From contig NC_134678.1 in the NCBI RefSeq assembly GCF_024713945.1, positions 7,192,001 to 7,256,000 on the forward strand: DNA of 64,000 nucleotides, written 5' to 3'. This document shows, one piece after another, positions 50,736 to 63,219 of the stretch (position 1 is its first letter; every line of letters begins with the position of its first letter). The translations under genes were made by a program, and so were the position numbers. This DNA comes from Dermatophagoides farinae. Its lineage: Eukaryota > Arthropoda > Arachnida > Sarcoptiformes > Pyroglyphidae. The notes below the pieces were generated by a model. It was not told the DNA's origin. It saw only the letters and a program-made list of their open reading frames with translations, and searched no databases.

Positions 50736-51407
50736 ATGGATTCGAATGTAATGGAAACAACCGAAACAGACATTCTAATCGATTCGTATACGGCGACTAT
50801 TTTGAATGATAATGACGAACAACAACAACAACAGCAGCAATTTGAAATTGATGACCAAAAACCAGATTCATATATATTGATCATTATAATAATAATCTGT
50901 GTAGTTATTATATTGATTCTGATGATATTAATCTGGGTATTATGTTGTCGATTCTATCGTACAATGACATTGGCCGGTATCTTAGAACAGAAACAAAAAA
51001 GAAAAATTGAAAAAATTAAACGTAAATTAGCCAAAGAATTGTCCACAAAATATCGTGCTAAAGATCATCAAAGTATTATTACAATATCATCACCACCGAC
51101 CACAACAAATAGAAGATCTGAAAGAAAAGATGATGAACAACATTATAAATCATCATCATCATCAACAACAACAACAACAACAACATCGGCATCATCGTTG
51201 ACATTAATTCCTCAGACAACAAACACAACAATTCCATTGACTTTAAATCATCATCATCATTTACATAAAACGATAGAAAGTATTCGAAAAATAAAGGCAA
51301 AACCATCAGCCAAAATACCAGTACCACCATTACCACAAAATACATCATTATTATTATCACCATCGAAACGTTTTGAAAGTTTAAAAAGTTTTAAACCAGA
51401 TAAATAA
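50736..51407 (+). CDS. single-pass membrane protein of unknown function
   Basis: Single exon, 223 residues; I recognise no family. The start is the first ATG of the open frame (MDSNVMETTETD). Residues 1-45 are acidic with poly-Q, residues 46-69 form a strong transmembrane helix (ILIIIIIICVVIILILMILIW), and a CC pair and basic residues follow directly, which favours a cytoplasmic C-terminal part. That part has a Lys/Arg-rich helical stretch (EQKQKRKIEKIKRKLAKELS) and low-complexity Ser/Thr runs, then ends LLLSPSKRFESLKSFKPDK. No signal peptide is seen, so a type III-like topology is inferred. The promoter is shared with the Ly6 gene. Confidence 0.6.
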   Translation: MDSNVMETTETDILIDSYTATILNDNDEQQQQQQQFEIDDQKPDSYILIIIIIICVVIILILMILIWVLCCRFYRTMTLAGILEQKQKRKIEKIKRKLAKELSTKYRAKDHQSIITISSPPTTTNRRSERKDDEQHYKSSSSSTTTTTTTSASSLTLIPQTTNTTIPLTLNHHHHLHKTIESIRKIKAKPSAKIPVPPLPQNTSLLLSPSKRFESLKSFKPDK

Positions 51408-51698
51408 AAACAAAACAAAAAAAAATTTTTTTTTTGAAAATTTAATAATTTTCTATTTCAACATTCCAGGTGCCTTGTTCAGTTGAAATATGAATGATTC
51501 GCGGAAATCTGAACAAATCTCAAATTAGAGCCGATTTGCACGCCGCTAATGAAAAATTAAGCAATCTAACTGTTGTGTGTATTGAGTGATTTGCATTGTT
51601 TTTGATTTTTGATTCTCTAATCATCTGGAAATTATGCAAACTAGAAAAAATAAGCCGAAACAATCGCATCCAATAAATATGAATTCATTTTCCAACAG

Positions 51699-54600
51699 TT
51701 GTTGACTCTTCACGACAACAACAGCAACAACAACCACAGCAATGTAATGTTATTAGTCAACCGATTTCATTATCATCATCATCATCATCGGTATTATCAA
51801 CGGTACCATCGACAATTTCAATTCCTGTCATGGTTATGATGATGAATCCGAATACAAGGTAAGATTTGAACTTGATTTATAATTAATCAATTTGGATTAA
51901 TATCATTTTTATCAAAATAGTCAAAATACTATAATAGCTAATAATCCATTGAATCGAACAAATATCGGTTTACCATCAACAGGTGTGAACATGAATCTTA
52001 TGAAAGAATTGATTACAAAATCGATTGATGATATTAAGAAAAATGATGTTAATTATACCGGTACACGGTCATGGACTCGACAAAAATTTGATCAAATTCT
52101 ATTGAATCTACAGACAAGCTTATTATCACAAATTGAAACTAATCACTCTAGATTGTTAATCACTACAAATACTGGTACTGCTGTTGCTGCTCCTACTACA
52201 GTTGATAATACAATGGCTCACTTTTCTCCAATCATCATTTCATCATCATCATCATCATCATCACCAACAACAACAACAACAACAAAAGCAAAAAACAATG
52301 AAACCGTTATCATTGATATCCCGGAAGAAAAATCAACAATCAAAATGGTAAAGAAAACTTGATTTTTAAACAATAAAGGATTTATAATTTAATTTATGAT
52401 TTATGATTTTTTGTAAATTAATCATGATTGAATATTCTTTGAACGAAAAAAAGGAGGATGGTGGTGATGATCTTGGTATGACTAAAAAGCCAATGGCTAT
52501 AGTGAATAATGTTACAACAACAATCATCATCAAAACAAAAACATTTTCACAATGTTTTTAGTTTCACCGATAAATTGGACGCTAAACCAACGAAGAAAAA
52601 ACAGCAAGGTCGACCAAAACGACAAAAACAACCTACAAAAACAACAACAGAGTTGACAAATGTTGATTCACAATTTGCCGATATTGATTCGGATGATGAA
52701 ATTGAATTAGTTATGGAAATTTCTCATAGTAGTCATCATCATCAGGAAAAACCATCAAAGATTCTCAAACTCGATAATTCAAGCGCCGAAAAAGAAACTA
52801 ATGATGATGGTGAAATCAATATGGATAAAGATGGTGATAAAAGTGTACATTTAGAAGTTCTGGAAAAAATGAATGAAGAATTCAGACAAGAAGAAGATTA
52901 TAAACCAGTGGTGGCTATGGATTGCCAGAATTTGAAACGAAATTTTTTCGTAAATATACATTGAACGATTTTGCATGATTGTTTTAATCTGATTTTTTTT
53001 CTTTTTTTTCCAGAAAACCAATCTTCAAAACATCGACATTAATAATAATGATGATGACCATCCTATGGATTCGTCGATCTTATATACAAGACGTTGTTTA
53101 CGTGCAATACGTGGATTTCATGATCTTAATCCTCGTACACAAAAAACAATACGTGAAGATATTGATCGTTGTGAACGTTTAAAGATGAAGAAAAAATCAT
53201 TGAAAGAATTTTTAGCAAAAATGTCCATTACTAGTGATCGTCTCATTTTAGATATTGATAAACAAAATGAAAAGATTTTGATCGAAGTAGATGAAGGTTT
53301 TGTTCAGATATTGAAATCACATCAACGTGATGGTATTCAATTTATGTTTGATTGTACAATCGAAAGTGTTGATCGATTGAAGAATCATTGCCATCAGACT
53401 GGCTGTATATTAGCTCATTCAATGGGTTTAGGTAAAACATTACAAGCGGTTGCATATCTACATACAATTATGACCAATCAACATACAGCAAGATTTATAC
53501 GTAAAGCTTTAATTATTGTACCGTATAATGTTCATAAGAATTGGCAAGATGAAATACAAAAATGGTTGGATGAATGTCGACGTTATTTTAATATTGTACG
53601 ATATGATCTATCTCGTTCGAAATCGATATCAGAACGTTTAGCAACAATAAAAGATTGGCATCAAACCGGTGGTATATTGGTAATGACCATCGGTACCTAT
53701 ACACGTTTAGTATTAGGACGTAGTTTTCATGAAGAAGAATCACCTGAAGGTATGGCAATTGTAAAGGATTGTCTCTTAACACCAGATGTATTCATCATGG
53801 ATGAAGGACATTTATTAAAAAATTCATCAAGTCAAATAAATCGTGCTACATCACTAATTGTTACATCACGACGTATTATATTGACTGGAACGCCTATGCA
53901 AAATAATTTAGAAGAATATTTCGTTATGGTAGATTTTGTAAAACCAAATCTATTGGGTACAATACATGAATTTCGTAATCGTTTCATAAATCCAATAACA
54001 AATGGCCAACATATTGATTCAACAGATTTTGATGTTAATTTCATGAAAAAACGTGTACATGTTCTATTTAAAATGCTACAACCATCTATTCATCGTTGTG
54101 ATTATCAAGTATTAGTGCCTGATCTACCGCCTAAACAAGAATACATTGTTTATCTTCAATTAACCGATATACAAGCAAAACTTTATCAATATTATCTTGA
54201 TAATATAACGAAAAAATCACAACAAAATTTATTCAAAGATTTTTGGGTATTACTACTATTGAACAATCATCCAGCATTATTGATTGATATGTATGAAAAA
54301 CAATATGATGTACGGATGGATAATGATTATACTATTGCACAAAATGATGATTATAATAATAATAATCGTTCACCTACAATAAATGATCTTTCCATGACAA
54401 AAAGGAAAACATTTTCACGAAACAAAAACAATAACAATAAACAACAACAATGGTGGACAGCTATTATTGATGAACGATATAATATACGTTGTATGGAATT
54501 ATCATCAAAATTTATCATTATGTTTGAAATCATTGGTGAATGTCAAAAATTGAATGATAAATTGGTCATTTTTTCACAAAGTCTCATTAATCTAGATATG

Positions 54601-55341
54601 ATTGAATTAATGTTAAGTAAATGTTCAAATTGTGATTGGTCTCGTGATGTTGATTATTTCCGTATCGATGGTAAAGTTACCGTGGAAACAAGACATCGTA
54701 TTATACAAACATTTAATGATGAATCAAATAAAAAGGCAAGATTATTGTTACTATCAACACGTTCTGGTGGTATTGGTATCAATCTAGTCGGTGCAAATCG
54801 TTGTATTATTTTCGATTGTTCATGGAATCCTGCACTTGATACACAGGCTATTTTTCGTATATTTCGTTATGGTCAACGAAAACCGTGTTTTGTTTATCGT
54901 TTAGCTGGATTTGGAACCATGGAAAATCGTATCTATCAACGACAAGTAGCTAAACTATCGACATCTAAACGTGTTGTAGATGAAAAACAGATACGTCGTT
55001 ATTTTACATTAAGACAATTGGAAGAATTGTATACATTTATGCGAAAACCATTATATCCACAAACATTACCAGTTCCACGTGATGATCTTCTTGCTAGTTT
55101 AATACGAAAATATCCTGGACATATATTACTTTATTATGAACATGATTCATTATTACAGAATCGTCCAGAAGAAGAACTAAATGAAAATGAAAAACAACAA
55201 GCATGGATTGATTGGGAACATAATCGTAATGGTAATGCCAAAAGTTTAGATGAAATACGAACACCACTTGATGATGACGATGATGATGATTATAATGACC
55301 AATTTGATGATCCTGATGATTATCGTTCATTATTGTATTGA
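51699..55341 (+). CDS. ATRX: ATRX/XNP chromatin remodelling helicase (5' model uncertain)
   Basis: The last exon (53014-55341) encodes the full SNF2 motor: HSMGLGKTLQ (motif I), IMDEGHLLKN (II, DEGH), ILTGTPMQNN (III), STRSGGIGINLVGANR (V) and WNPALDTQAIFRIFRYGQ (VI). ATRX-specific strings are LLGTIHEFRNRFINPITNGQ and the C-terminal EELNENEKQQAWIDWEHNR. ATRX remodels nucleosomes and deposits H3.3 in heterochromatin. Upstream exons are 51699-51858, 51921-52347, about 52454-52508 and 52509/52562-52949. They are disordered, with poly-Q and Ser runs and an AT-hook-like GRPKRQK. No ADD domain is seen, as in insect XNP. Exon 52454 runs into a stop at 52553 and does not connect in frame to 52509-52949. 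Splicing 51858 directly to 52562 would keep the frame. The true start codon was not found; an upstream exon may exist. AATAAA is at 55407. Confidence 0.85.
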
Positions 55342-55503
55342 TTTGATTTATTATATACTCAATTGATGATTGTTATTCGTTTTTTTTCTTTTGATTAATG
55401 AAACAAAATAAAAATTTTCGAAACTAGTAATAATTCAATTAAAACTTTTAAAATGGAATAAAAATCCAGTAATTTGTTACAATTATGATTGATTTGATGA
55501 ATT

Positions 55504-56580
55504 ATGACGACGACGACGACGACAAATACTAGCACGATAACAACAACATTGACAAAGACAAATGATTTAAATGAATTTATCGATTGGTTACACAATCTAC
55601 GTGAACAATGGATGGAACGTTTTCAATCAGATCCATATATGACCATTGGTGTAACCATTACAATTGTAATGATCATTATAATTATATTGTTTGCATGGTT
55701 TTATTGTTATTGGCAATTTTGTCGTTCATGTTTAATACCTGTCAATGGTAATATTGAACAAACATCTAGGCCATTTTTTCGTAATGATCGTTATCATCAA
55801 ATGATGATGAATCGTTTAAAACTTTTTCGTACTAAACGTATACCAACCACATTAATGTGGATGGATCAACAACAGCAACAACAACAGAATCAGCAACAGC
55901 AGCAGCAGCCAACGATGCCTACAACAACAACAGCAACCGAAACGAATGTTGACAATTCTGATTCATTATTCATCATCAATAATGATGATTATGATGATCA
56001 ACAGCAACAAATTGGACATCGATTAACATCATCATCACCACCACCACCACCACCACGTAATCAACGAAAAAAGAGACCAATGAATTTCTATAGTGAATTT
56101 CCATCAACAGAACTATCGGAAAAATCTTTGCGAATAACAAGTGAAAAACAACAACAACAACAACAACAACAACGACCATCATTATCATCGAATAGTTTTA
56201 AATCAAACATAATGGATTTTATTAAATCACGGCTATATACACCGAAAGCAATCGATCCAATGACAACAAAAATTGAAAGTCTTAAAATTGAAAAATCCAT
56301 TAACAAACAAAAACAACAACAACAAAAAGTGATGGTAAAGGAAAGGAAACAAAAACAAAAATTTTCACCACTAACATCATTATCATCGGCAAAACGTATT
56401 AATTCATCATCATTAGATTATACACCACCAGCAACAATTGATTTATTATTATCTGGACAACAACAGCTGCCACCACCACCACAACAACAACAACAACAAC
56501 AATCATTTTTTGGTTCACGTATATCTGATTCATTGAATTTGTTACGTAACATTCAAAAACAATCACCGAAAAATCGTTGA
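55504..56580 (+). CDS. single-pass membrane protein with poly-Q tail, unknown function
   Basis: Single exon, 358 residues; no family recognised. A Thr-rich N terminus (MTTTTTTNTSTITTTL) leads to an amphipathic stretch (EFIDWLHNLREQWMERF) and a transmembrane helix at about 47-68 (TIGVTITIVMIIIIILFAWF). A Tyr/Trp/Cys cluster (CYWQFCRSCL) follows. The rest is a long tail rich in basic residues, poly-Q and poly-P, with IDLLLSGQQQ and a C-terminal FGSRISDSLNLLRNIQKQ. There is no signal peptide, so the N terminus is probably outside and the tail cytoplasmic. It sits 163 bp downstream of ATRX on the same strand and resembles in layout the single-pass protein upstream of ATRX. Confidence 0.6.
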   Translation: MTTTTTTNTSTITTTLTKTNDLNEFIDWLHNLREQWMERFQSDPYMTIGVTITIVMIIIIILFAWFYCYWQFCRSCLIPVNGNIEQTSRPFFRNDRYHQMMMNRLKLFRTKRIPTTLMWMDQQQQQQQNQQQQQQPTMPTTTTATETNVDNSDSLFIINNDDYDDQQQQIGHRLTSSSPPPPPPRNQRKKRPMNFYSEFPSTELSEKSLRITSEKQQQQQQQQRPSLSSNSFKSNIMDFIKSRLYTPKAIDPMTTKIESLKIEKSINKQKQQQQKVMVKERKQKQKFSPLTSLSSAKRINSSSLDYTPPATIDLLLSGQQQLPPPPQQQQQQQSFFGSRISDSLNLLRNIQKQSPKNR

Positions 56581-58821
56581 AAATTAGAATGTTACTTGAA
56601 AAATCAAATCAAAACAACAACAACAACAACAAAAATAATATTCCATCATCACGTAAATTAATCATCAAATTTTTTTTTTGTCAAATTGAATTTCAAACAA
56701 TCAAAAAATGATTGAAATCGATAATCGATTGTGTATCATCGATTATCATCATCGTCATCATCATCATCATCACAATCGATTTGAAAACATTCGAATTTAA
56801 GTTTGAATTTTAGTTCGATCTCCACCTTAGGTTTGATTTTTTGTAATGTTGTGTTTGCCAAAACCATTTTCATCGAATGAAGCAGCAATATCAAATCGAT
56901 GATATCATATAGTAGTTTAATTGTATACGATTTGAACGAAAATCAATGAAAACAAAACGTATCAAATCGATTGTTGTTGCTGTTGTATCAGTAATCAACA
57001 ACCTACAGATAAATTTATCAAGAAAAAAAATTGTCCATTTTCTGTGTTCCAGGTGTCTGTGTGTGTGTATGTGTATCTATCAAAGATGTACTGATGATAA
57101 AATCTACAAATGTTTAAAAAGCAGAAGAAAAAAAATTATAGCCCGAAGAAAATGTTCATACTACTGAAATGGAAAATATAAAGTTATCAAGTAAGTGTAT
57201 GGACACTAAATACCACATTGGTTATCAGTAATAGGAAATGACCTTTTGTCACAATCACTTGTCCTTCCTTTTTTCCGTTATTTTTCTTGCTAAATTACTC
57301 CGTTTATTTTTTTTTCATTCATTTATTTCAACACATTCAAACATCCGATTCAAATATCCGATGATATGATGCCTTGAGGGGCCAATGATCATGATTTAAC
57401 CAATTTACAATTTAAAAATGAAAAAAATTCTTCAACGAAAAAAAAAATTTAATCTTGTTACTTTAATCAAAGAAGACATCCGGCATTTTTTTTTCGTGGC
57501 ATTGCATCATAATTTCTTTAATCAATTTAATCTTTATGTGAAAATCGTCTGGATTATTTCATTTGCATAACAATCATCATCCAAATCGACCGCGAAACAC
57601 TACATGAAACACAATGAAAAAAATCAAAAAGTGTGACCTTTGTCACATGTTCTATGTGTGTGGTTTTTCTGATGATAATTTTTTTTTAGAAAAAAAACAA
57701 CACATCAGATGTTTTAAACAAATTGGTGATTTACATATCCGCTCCTCATGAGAACACTGAAAGAAACAAAAAATGAATTGTGATCATATCGTTTTTTTTT
57801 ATTTCTTACCTGGAGATCGCTTTGGATCGCATTTAATTTGGAAATGTTTTTCTCATTCAATCACATTATTTTGTGCCATGCAATTAAATGGTGTGATGAC
57901 TACAGATGTTTGTGGTGGCTATAACATGGATGATAATTATTATCATTATTGTAATCATCGCCATCTCCACCGCACACAGACGATTACACGGATACTCATG
58001 TCCGTGGACACACACACACTCAGACGCCATATTTTTTTCGCAAAAAAAATTACCTTACAACTTGTTTTGTTTTCCCCCTTTGCTTGCTTGTTGTTCAACA
58101 ACGGGCGTTTTCTATTTTTCATCGCGCCCTCATTTGACCGAATCAATCGATCGGTTATTATTATCATGATATAAAGTAATACATTTGATTTCATTGATTA
58201 TGATGAAATTAATTTTTTTTTATTTTTTTTTTTATTGAAACAGAAAATTGTAGTAGCAATCACCTCTTATATTGGTTGTGGAATGTGGAAATTATCAACA
58301 TCCGATACACATTGATAAACACACACATGCACACACAGACATATAAAATAGCCAATGGCTAATTGTTGCATTTAATTTGTTTACTATGAATATCATAATA
58401 TGCAAGTGTAACACACACACATCGTCTAATTTCCTTTATTTTCACTTTTTTTTCCTTAGAGGCGGACAAATAGCGGTCATTTCCGTTGTAGCCCACTTTT
58501 TTTCCCGATTAGTTTATATTTCATTTCATTTAATTTTGTATATTCATTGATTTATACTCTCATTGCTTTCTTTGAGAAAAAATATTCATCAAGTAAATAA
58601 TAACAATGATGATTTCAATAACAGAGCAAAATTTCATCATTGTTTTTTTTTTTGGTTGTTGTTGTTGTTCAGTCAGGATTAAATTATGCTAATGTGTGTT
58701 GTCGATCTTAGTTGTTTGTTTTCTCGTATCCGGCAGATTGGATTAGGCTGTCAAGTAGTAAATACAGAAGGGGAAAAAAATGGCCACTTTATGTATATAT
58801 AATAGCTTCTGGCCAGAAAAA

Positions 58822-58845
58822 ATAGATAGATAGATAGATAGATAG
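58822..58845. repeat. (ATAG)n microsatellite
   Basis: About six tandem ATAG/GATA units. Confidence 0.9.
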
Positions 58846-59364
58846 GTATTGATGATGATTATGAGGATTTGATCCAATATTTACACTCGTAATAACGTGT
58901 ATTATTACTCACCGATTTACTCTATTACTCATTTCACATTATTCAATTTTTTTTTTTGATGATTTTGTTGTTTTTTTTCTTCTTCATCATACTAATCAAA
59001 TCTTATAACCGAAAATACAGGTGCAAGTGCAAAATTATCGTCGTCCTCGTTTTTTTTTTAAAAATTTTATTTCTGGGCATCTCGGAACAAATGGCCAATG
59101 GAACAATTTAAGTATATGCATGTTAATCATCATCAATTGATCCATTCAAGCTATATTCCCGAGTTTTGTCGAATTAGTAAAAAAAAACCGCCTGGCATGC
59201 TTGTTCAGCTCTCTTTAGTGCACCACCCAAACAGGTATTGGATACACGAGCTCGTTTGGAAAAAAAGAAAAACACGTGTTTCTTCTTTCTATCCACATCT
59301 TTTTAATTATATAATTTTTTTTTTATCATTTCAGTTAACATTTCTTCATCTATATGGATCCCCC

Positions 59365-59366
<2 letters not shown>

Positions 59367-59416
<50 letters not shown>
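59367..59416. repeat. (CA)n microsatellite
   Basis: CA tract of about 50 bp, about 140 bp upstream of the TATA box of the glycine-rich protein gene. Confidence 0.95.
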
Positions 59417-59422
<6 letters not shown>

Positions 59423-59550
59423 GCATGACAACATGGTTCTCTCCATACTGCAAAAAATTGTTTCATTTCTCATCTTGAAACAAACCAATAGTCTTCATGA
59501 GAAAAAAAAATGTATGTATTACCTGTGTTGTATATGATAGATCGATGAGG

Positions 59551-59557
59551 TATAAAA
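59551..59557 (+). promoter_or_regulatory. TATA box of the glycine-rich secreted protein gene
   Basis: TATAAAA lies 120-126 bp upstream of the start codon. A likely start of transcription falls about 25-30 bp downstream, near ATCAACATTG at about 59570-59580. This is typical of strongly expressed cuticle genes. Confidence 0.6.
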
Positions 59558-59676
59558 ATGTGCTCGATAATCAACATTGAATCACATTCAAACATCATCA
59601 TTCAATCCAATCACATCTACAAGTGTTTTGTTTTGTTCATTTGAAATATCAAAAAAAAAAAAAAAAATAACCAAAA

Positions 59677-60266
59677 ATGAAATTCAACAGTCAATCTGTT
59701 TTATTATTTGCCTTTTTGGGTTTGTTCGTTTCAACAGTCTACATTGAAGTGATCATGGCTAACAAAATGATTGCTGCCATGTTATTGGGTGCTGCATTGG
59801 CTAAACGACCAAAAATGTTGCCATTACCACTTCCACTTCCCGTATGTTTAATTTGATCACAACTTTCACTCCATTCTTATCCAAATTTTTCATTGTGTTG
59901 TTTGAGACATTCATTATATAATTTTTTTGTATTATATTTTGATTAGATCCCAATGAAAGTTGAACACAAGAAATATGTTCCATACAAGAAACCAATTCCA
60001 TACTATGTTCATAAATCAGAACCAATCTAGTAAGTGTTTCGATGATTATCAACAAATTCTTTTAATTATTTAATCAATTTTTTCTCATTCCCACCTTTCA
60101 TGTAATTAGTGTTGAAAAAGGTGGTTATGGCGGTGGTTACGGCGGTGGTTACGGCGGTGGTCACGGTGGTGGTTATTCAGGTGGTGGCGGTTATGGTGGC
60201 GAATACGCTGGTGGTGATCAGGGTTACAGTGGCGGTGGTGGTGGAGGTTATGAAGCCGGATATTAA
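59677..60266 (+). CDS. secreted glycine/tyrosine-rich cuticle-like protein
   Basis: Three exons, 59677-59841, 59947-60029 and 60110-60266, join to 134 residues. The start opens a clear signal peptide (SVLLFAFLGLFVSTVYIEVIM). A short linker (KRPKMLPLPLPLP) follows. Then comes VEHKKYVPYKKPIPYYV, a K/Y/V/P block like those in arthropod cuticle and eggshell proteins. The last exon is nearly all Gly and Tyr (repeats of GGYGGG), ending YEAGY. Gly/Tyr-rich tails of this kind are usually cross-linked structural or glue proteins; this role is inferred. The K/Y/V/P block and the intron before it are shared with the gene at 62665, so the two are probably tandem relatives. AATAAA is at 60474-60479. Confidence 0.8.
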
Positions 60267-62664
60267 ACGTATTTTTTTCATCCAACGATTATAGAACATA
60301 TATTAGCATAAACAGCCCACCATTTCATCTCACCTTTTGTCTCATATAAATATAATCATCACATCGTAACAAAATACAACATTGCCATACATTCATTCAT
60401 ATTTTTATACACACAGTATTCCATCATCACTGACCTGTTGATCAGCGGTAATGATGATAATGCTGTGTGTGCGAATAAATTTTCGCTCTTCCCTTTCCTC
60501 TTGATTCCAAATCAATTTATTTTTTTTTTTTTGATTTGGTCTCAATACCACCGATAATTCCATATTCCATTTACGACATATTCCCACCATCCATTTTCCT
60601 GCCATAAAATACAATATCTTTGATCCTCACCACTCATAGTTACCTCTTTCTCTCTACAATTTTGTTATCTTTGTTTGCTTATAATCTGATTACTCCTAAT
60701 GATCCTTGCCAATTCCTTTCCATGAACCAAACCCCATCATTTGAACACCCAAAACAAGAACATTAGTCATTGACTAGTTTAATATCCTCGTTTTTCCTCC
60801 CACATTTGATTTTGGAAACCATTAGTCTTGTTTTTGCATTTATTATTGTTCCACCTAATGTGTCCATCCATTATCGTAGCCTCATTTTCCCATTAGTCTA
60901 ATAATGTACCATATTCATATCCACATCCTCACTCCTTACCTCCCTTTCTCTCCTTCCTTTTCATTTCACTTTCATCAATCATTACCACTTTTATCCACCA
61001 CCCCTACCACCATCACCACCACCACCACACCTTCTCCATTTCCATTTCCATTTCTATTTCACCTTCACCTTCCCATCATCCTAAATCTATCATTGAAGTA
61101 GGCAAATACAATGTATAACTATTATATTATCCTTCCTTATTATTATTATTATTATTATCATTATTAATCTTTTTCCTTGAATTCATCATTTGTTTCTTTC
61201 CCAATTTGAATAAATCCTGAGCGATTTTTTATTTCAAACATTCATCATATATACTACATATAATCACTATGATTATTATTATGAAATCATAAATAAAATT
61301 ATCATTAAAATATATAACAGGAAAAAAAATTTTAATTATGAAAAATGAAATCTTATGGGGTTTCATTTTGATGGTCAAAAAAAAAAAAAAAAATTTTGTT
61401 TTTTTCCGATTGCAAAAACACACACACGTGAATTGACTATGAGATTATCACATGGAAAAAAAAGTTGGGAAAAAAAGATGAAAAATTTAATCATGAACAA
61501 AATAATAATCATATAGTTATATACTTAATTTCCGGAAACTTTTTCTCCTTCTTTGTTTGAACATTAATCTTTCGTCTCTTTTTTTTGGTGCTCGTTGTTG
61601 TTGTTGTTGTCTGAGATTAAATTGTTGAAATGAACCAAAAAAAAATGCACTAAATGGTATGGATAATAATCATTTTCCCATATTGGCACATGAATATATC
61701 TGAATTTTTTTTCATCTTATCAGAATTTTATCCGATGTGTGACTCTCATATTTTGTAAATTTTTCGAGTTTTTGTTTGTTTGTTTGTTTATTTGCTAAAA
61801 TTTATTTTCCATAGATGGCGTTACGAAAACTATTAATTTTTGTTTTTATTTTTTTTTCCAGATTCATTCATCATTAATTAATTATATTATTAATAATTGA
61901 AGGTTGATGTCGAATTATGATTGAATTGATTCACCCACCTGTAGAGTGGTCATCAACAGCATACAATAGAACGAAACAACAACAGAAAAAAAAAATAAAA
62001 ATACCGGAAATGTGATACTTTGTGTAACACAAAAGAAAAACGAATTAATTAATTTCAATCAAAACGAAAACAAAAGACCTTGTTTGTTTCAAGATTGTTT
62101 GATTTTTTAACGAATGAAGAGATTAATGATTATCATCATCATCATCATCATCATCATCATAATATTTAGACATATAATTCGGTTATTCAGAACGAAAAAA
62201 AACGAAACGAAACGAAAGACGGAAAAAAGCGGACATTAAAATTTACCCGTGAGTGTGCAGAAAAAAAAGAAATGAAATTTCTTCTTACATCATCCATTTA
62301 CCTGTGTGGGCCACCACCATCACCATCATTCCCGTTTTTCATTCATTCATAAATGAATGTTGCAACACAAAAGAGAAACTAGACATACATAACACTCACC
62401 ACACACACACAAATTTGCTAAATGTCGGGAAATGGCAGAAAAAAAAATTGATGATTTTGTCCGTTTTGAACATGTTGATTGCAATGAAACAAAAACCATC
62501 ATCATTTATTTTACAGACCAATCATCCTAGTGTATATTGGCGGGTTTTTGATTCATAATTTGTTTTTTGTTTTTGTATTTGAATCATTATTATTATCATT
62601 TAGATTATAAATCAAAAATAATAATAATTTTCATTCTTTTTAAAATCATTCGATAATCGAAAAA
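60267..62664. other. intergenic region between the two cuticle-like genes
   Basis: About 2.4 kb without a supported gene. It includes the 3' flank of the glycine-rich gene, a pyrimidine-rich stretch at about 60900-61080, an AGATGGCG motif at 61813-61820 and ATC arrays. TTGGCGGG lies about 120 bp upstream of the next start codon. Confidence 0.55.
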
Positions 62665-63188
62665 ATGGCGAATAATCGATTACGATTATCACAAAAACAA
62701 CAACAACAACAACAACAACAATATCAGCCATTATCAACCTTGGCAATGATCATCATAACCATATTATTTTTAATGAATGAAATTCAACAAAATCAAGCTG
62801 GTCCAATGGCACAAATGCGTGCATTTCGTCTTGGTCAAAGTTTAACACGTCCACCAATGACCGTTTGGTTGCGTGTATTTTATCCGGTATGTTAATGTTC
62901 ATGTGGATTCGATTTTTTTTTATATATAGTTTTTTGTTTTGTTTTGCAAAGTTTCCAATCGATGTTGTTGAAAAGAAATATGTACCAGTGAAAATACCGA
63001 CACCTGTTTATGTGAATGGAATGCCACCATCATCATCACTAAAATCTACAATACCATCATCAGCATCTAGAAATTATTTACCATTATCATCCATAAATTA
63101 TCCACAATTATCATCATATCCATCATCGTATGCAAGAAATCCAAATTATTATTATTATTATAAAAATAGTTATTCAGCCAAACAAAAC

Positions 63189-63219
<31 letters not shown>

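Larger units (their letters stand above)
56581..59550. other. intergenic region, no gene recognised
   Basis: About 3 kb of AT-rich DNA with short repeat-derived open frames, an (ATAG)n tract at 58822-58845 and a 50-bp (CA)n tract at 59367-59416. Nothing coding is supported. Confidence 0.6.

Noticed and set aside
51634-51708. ATG-initiated frame just before the first ATRX exon as a possible ATRX start.
   Set aside because: It ends in TGA after 23 codons and is in a different frame from exon 51699-51858. It would need an extra-base error, so it was not used as the start.
52511-52561. A 51-bp GT..AG segment inside the ATRX 5' region as an intron.
   Set aside because: Removing it gives a stop within a few codons because phases do not match.
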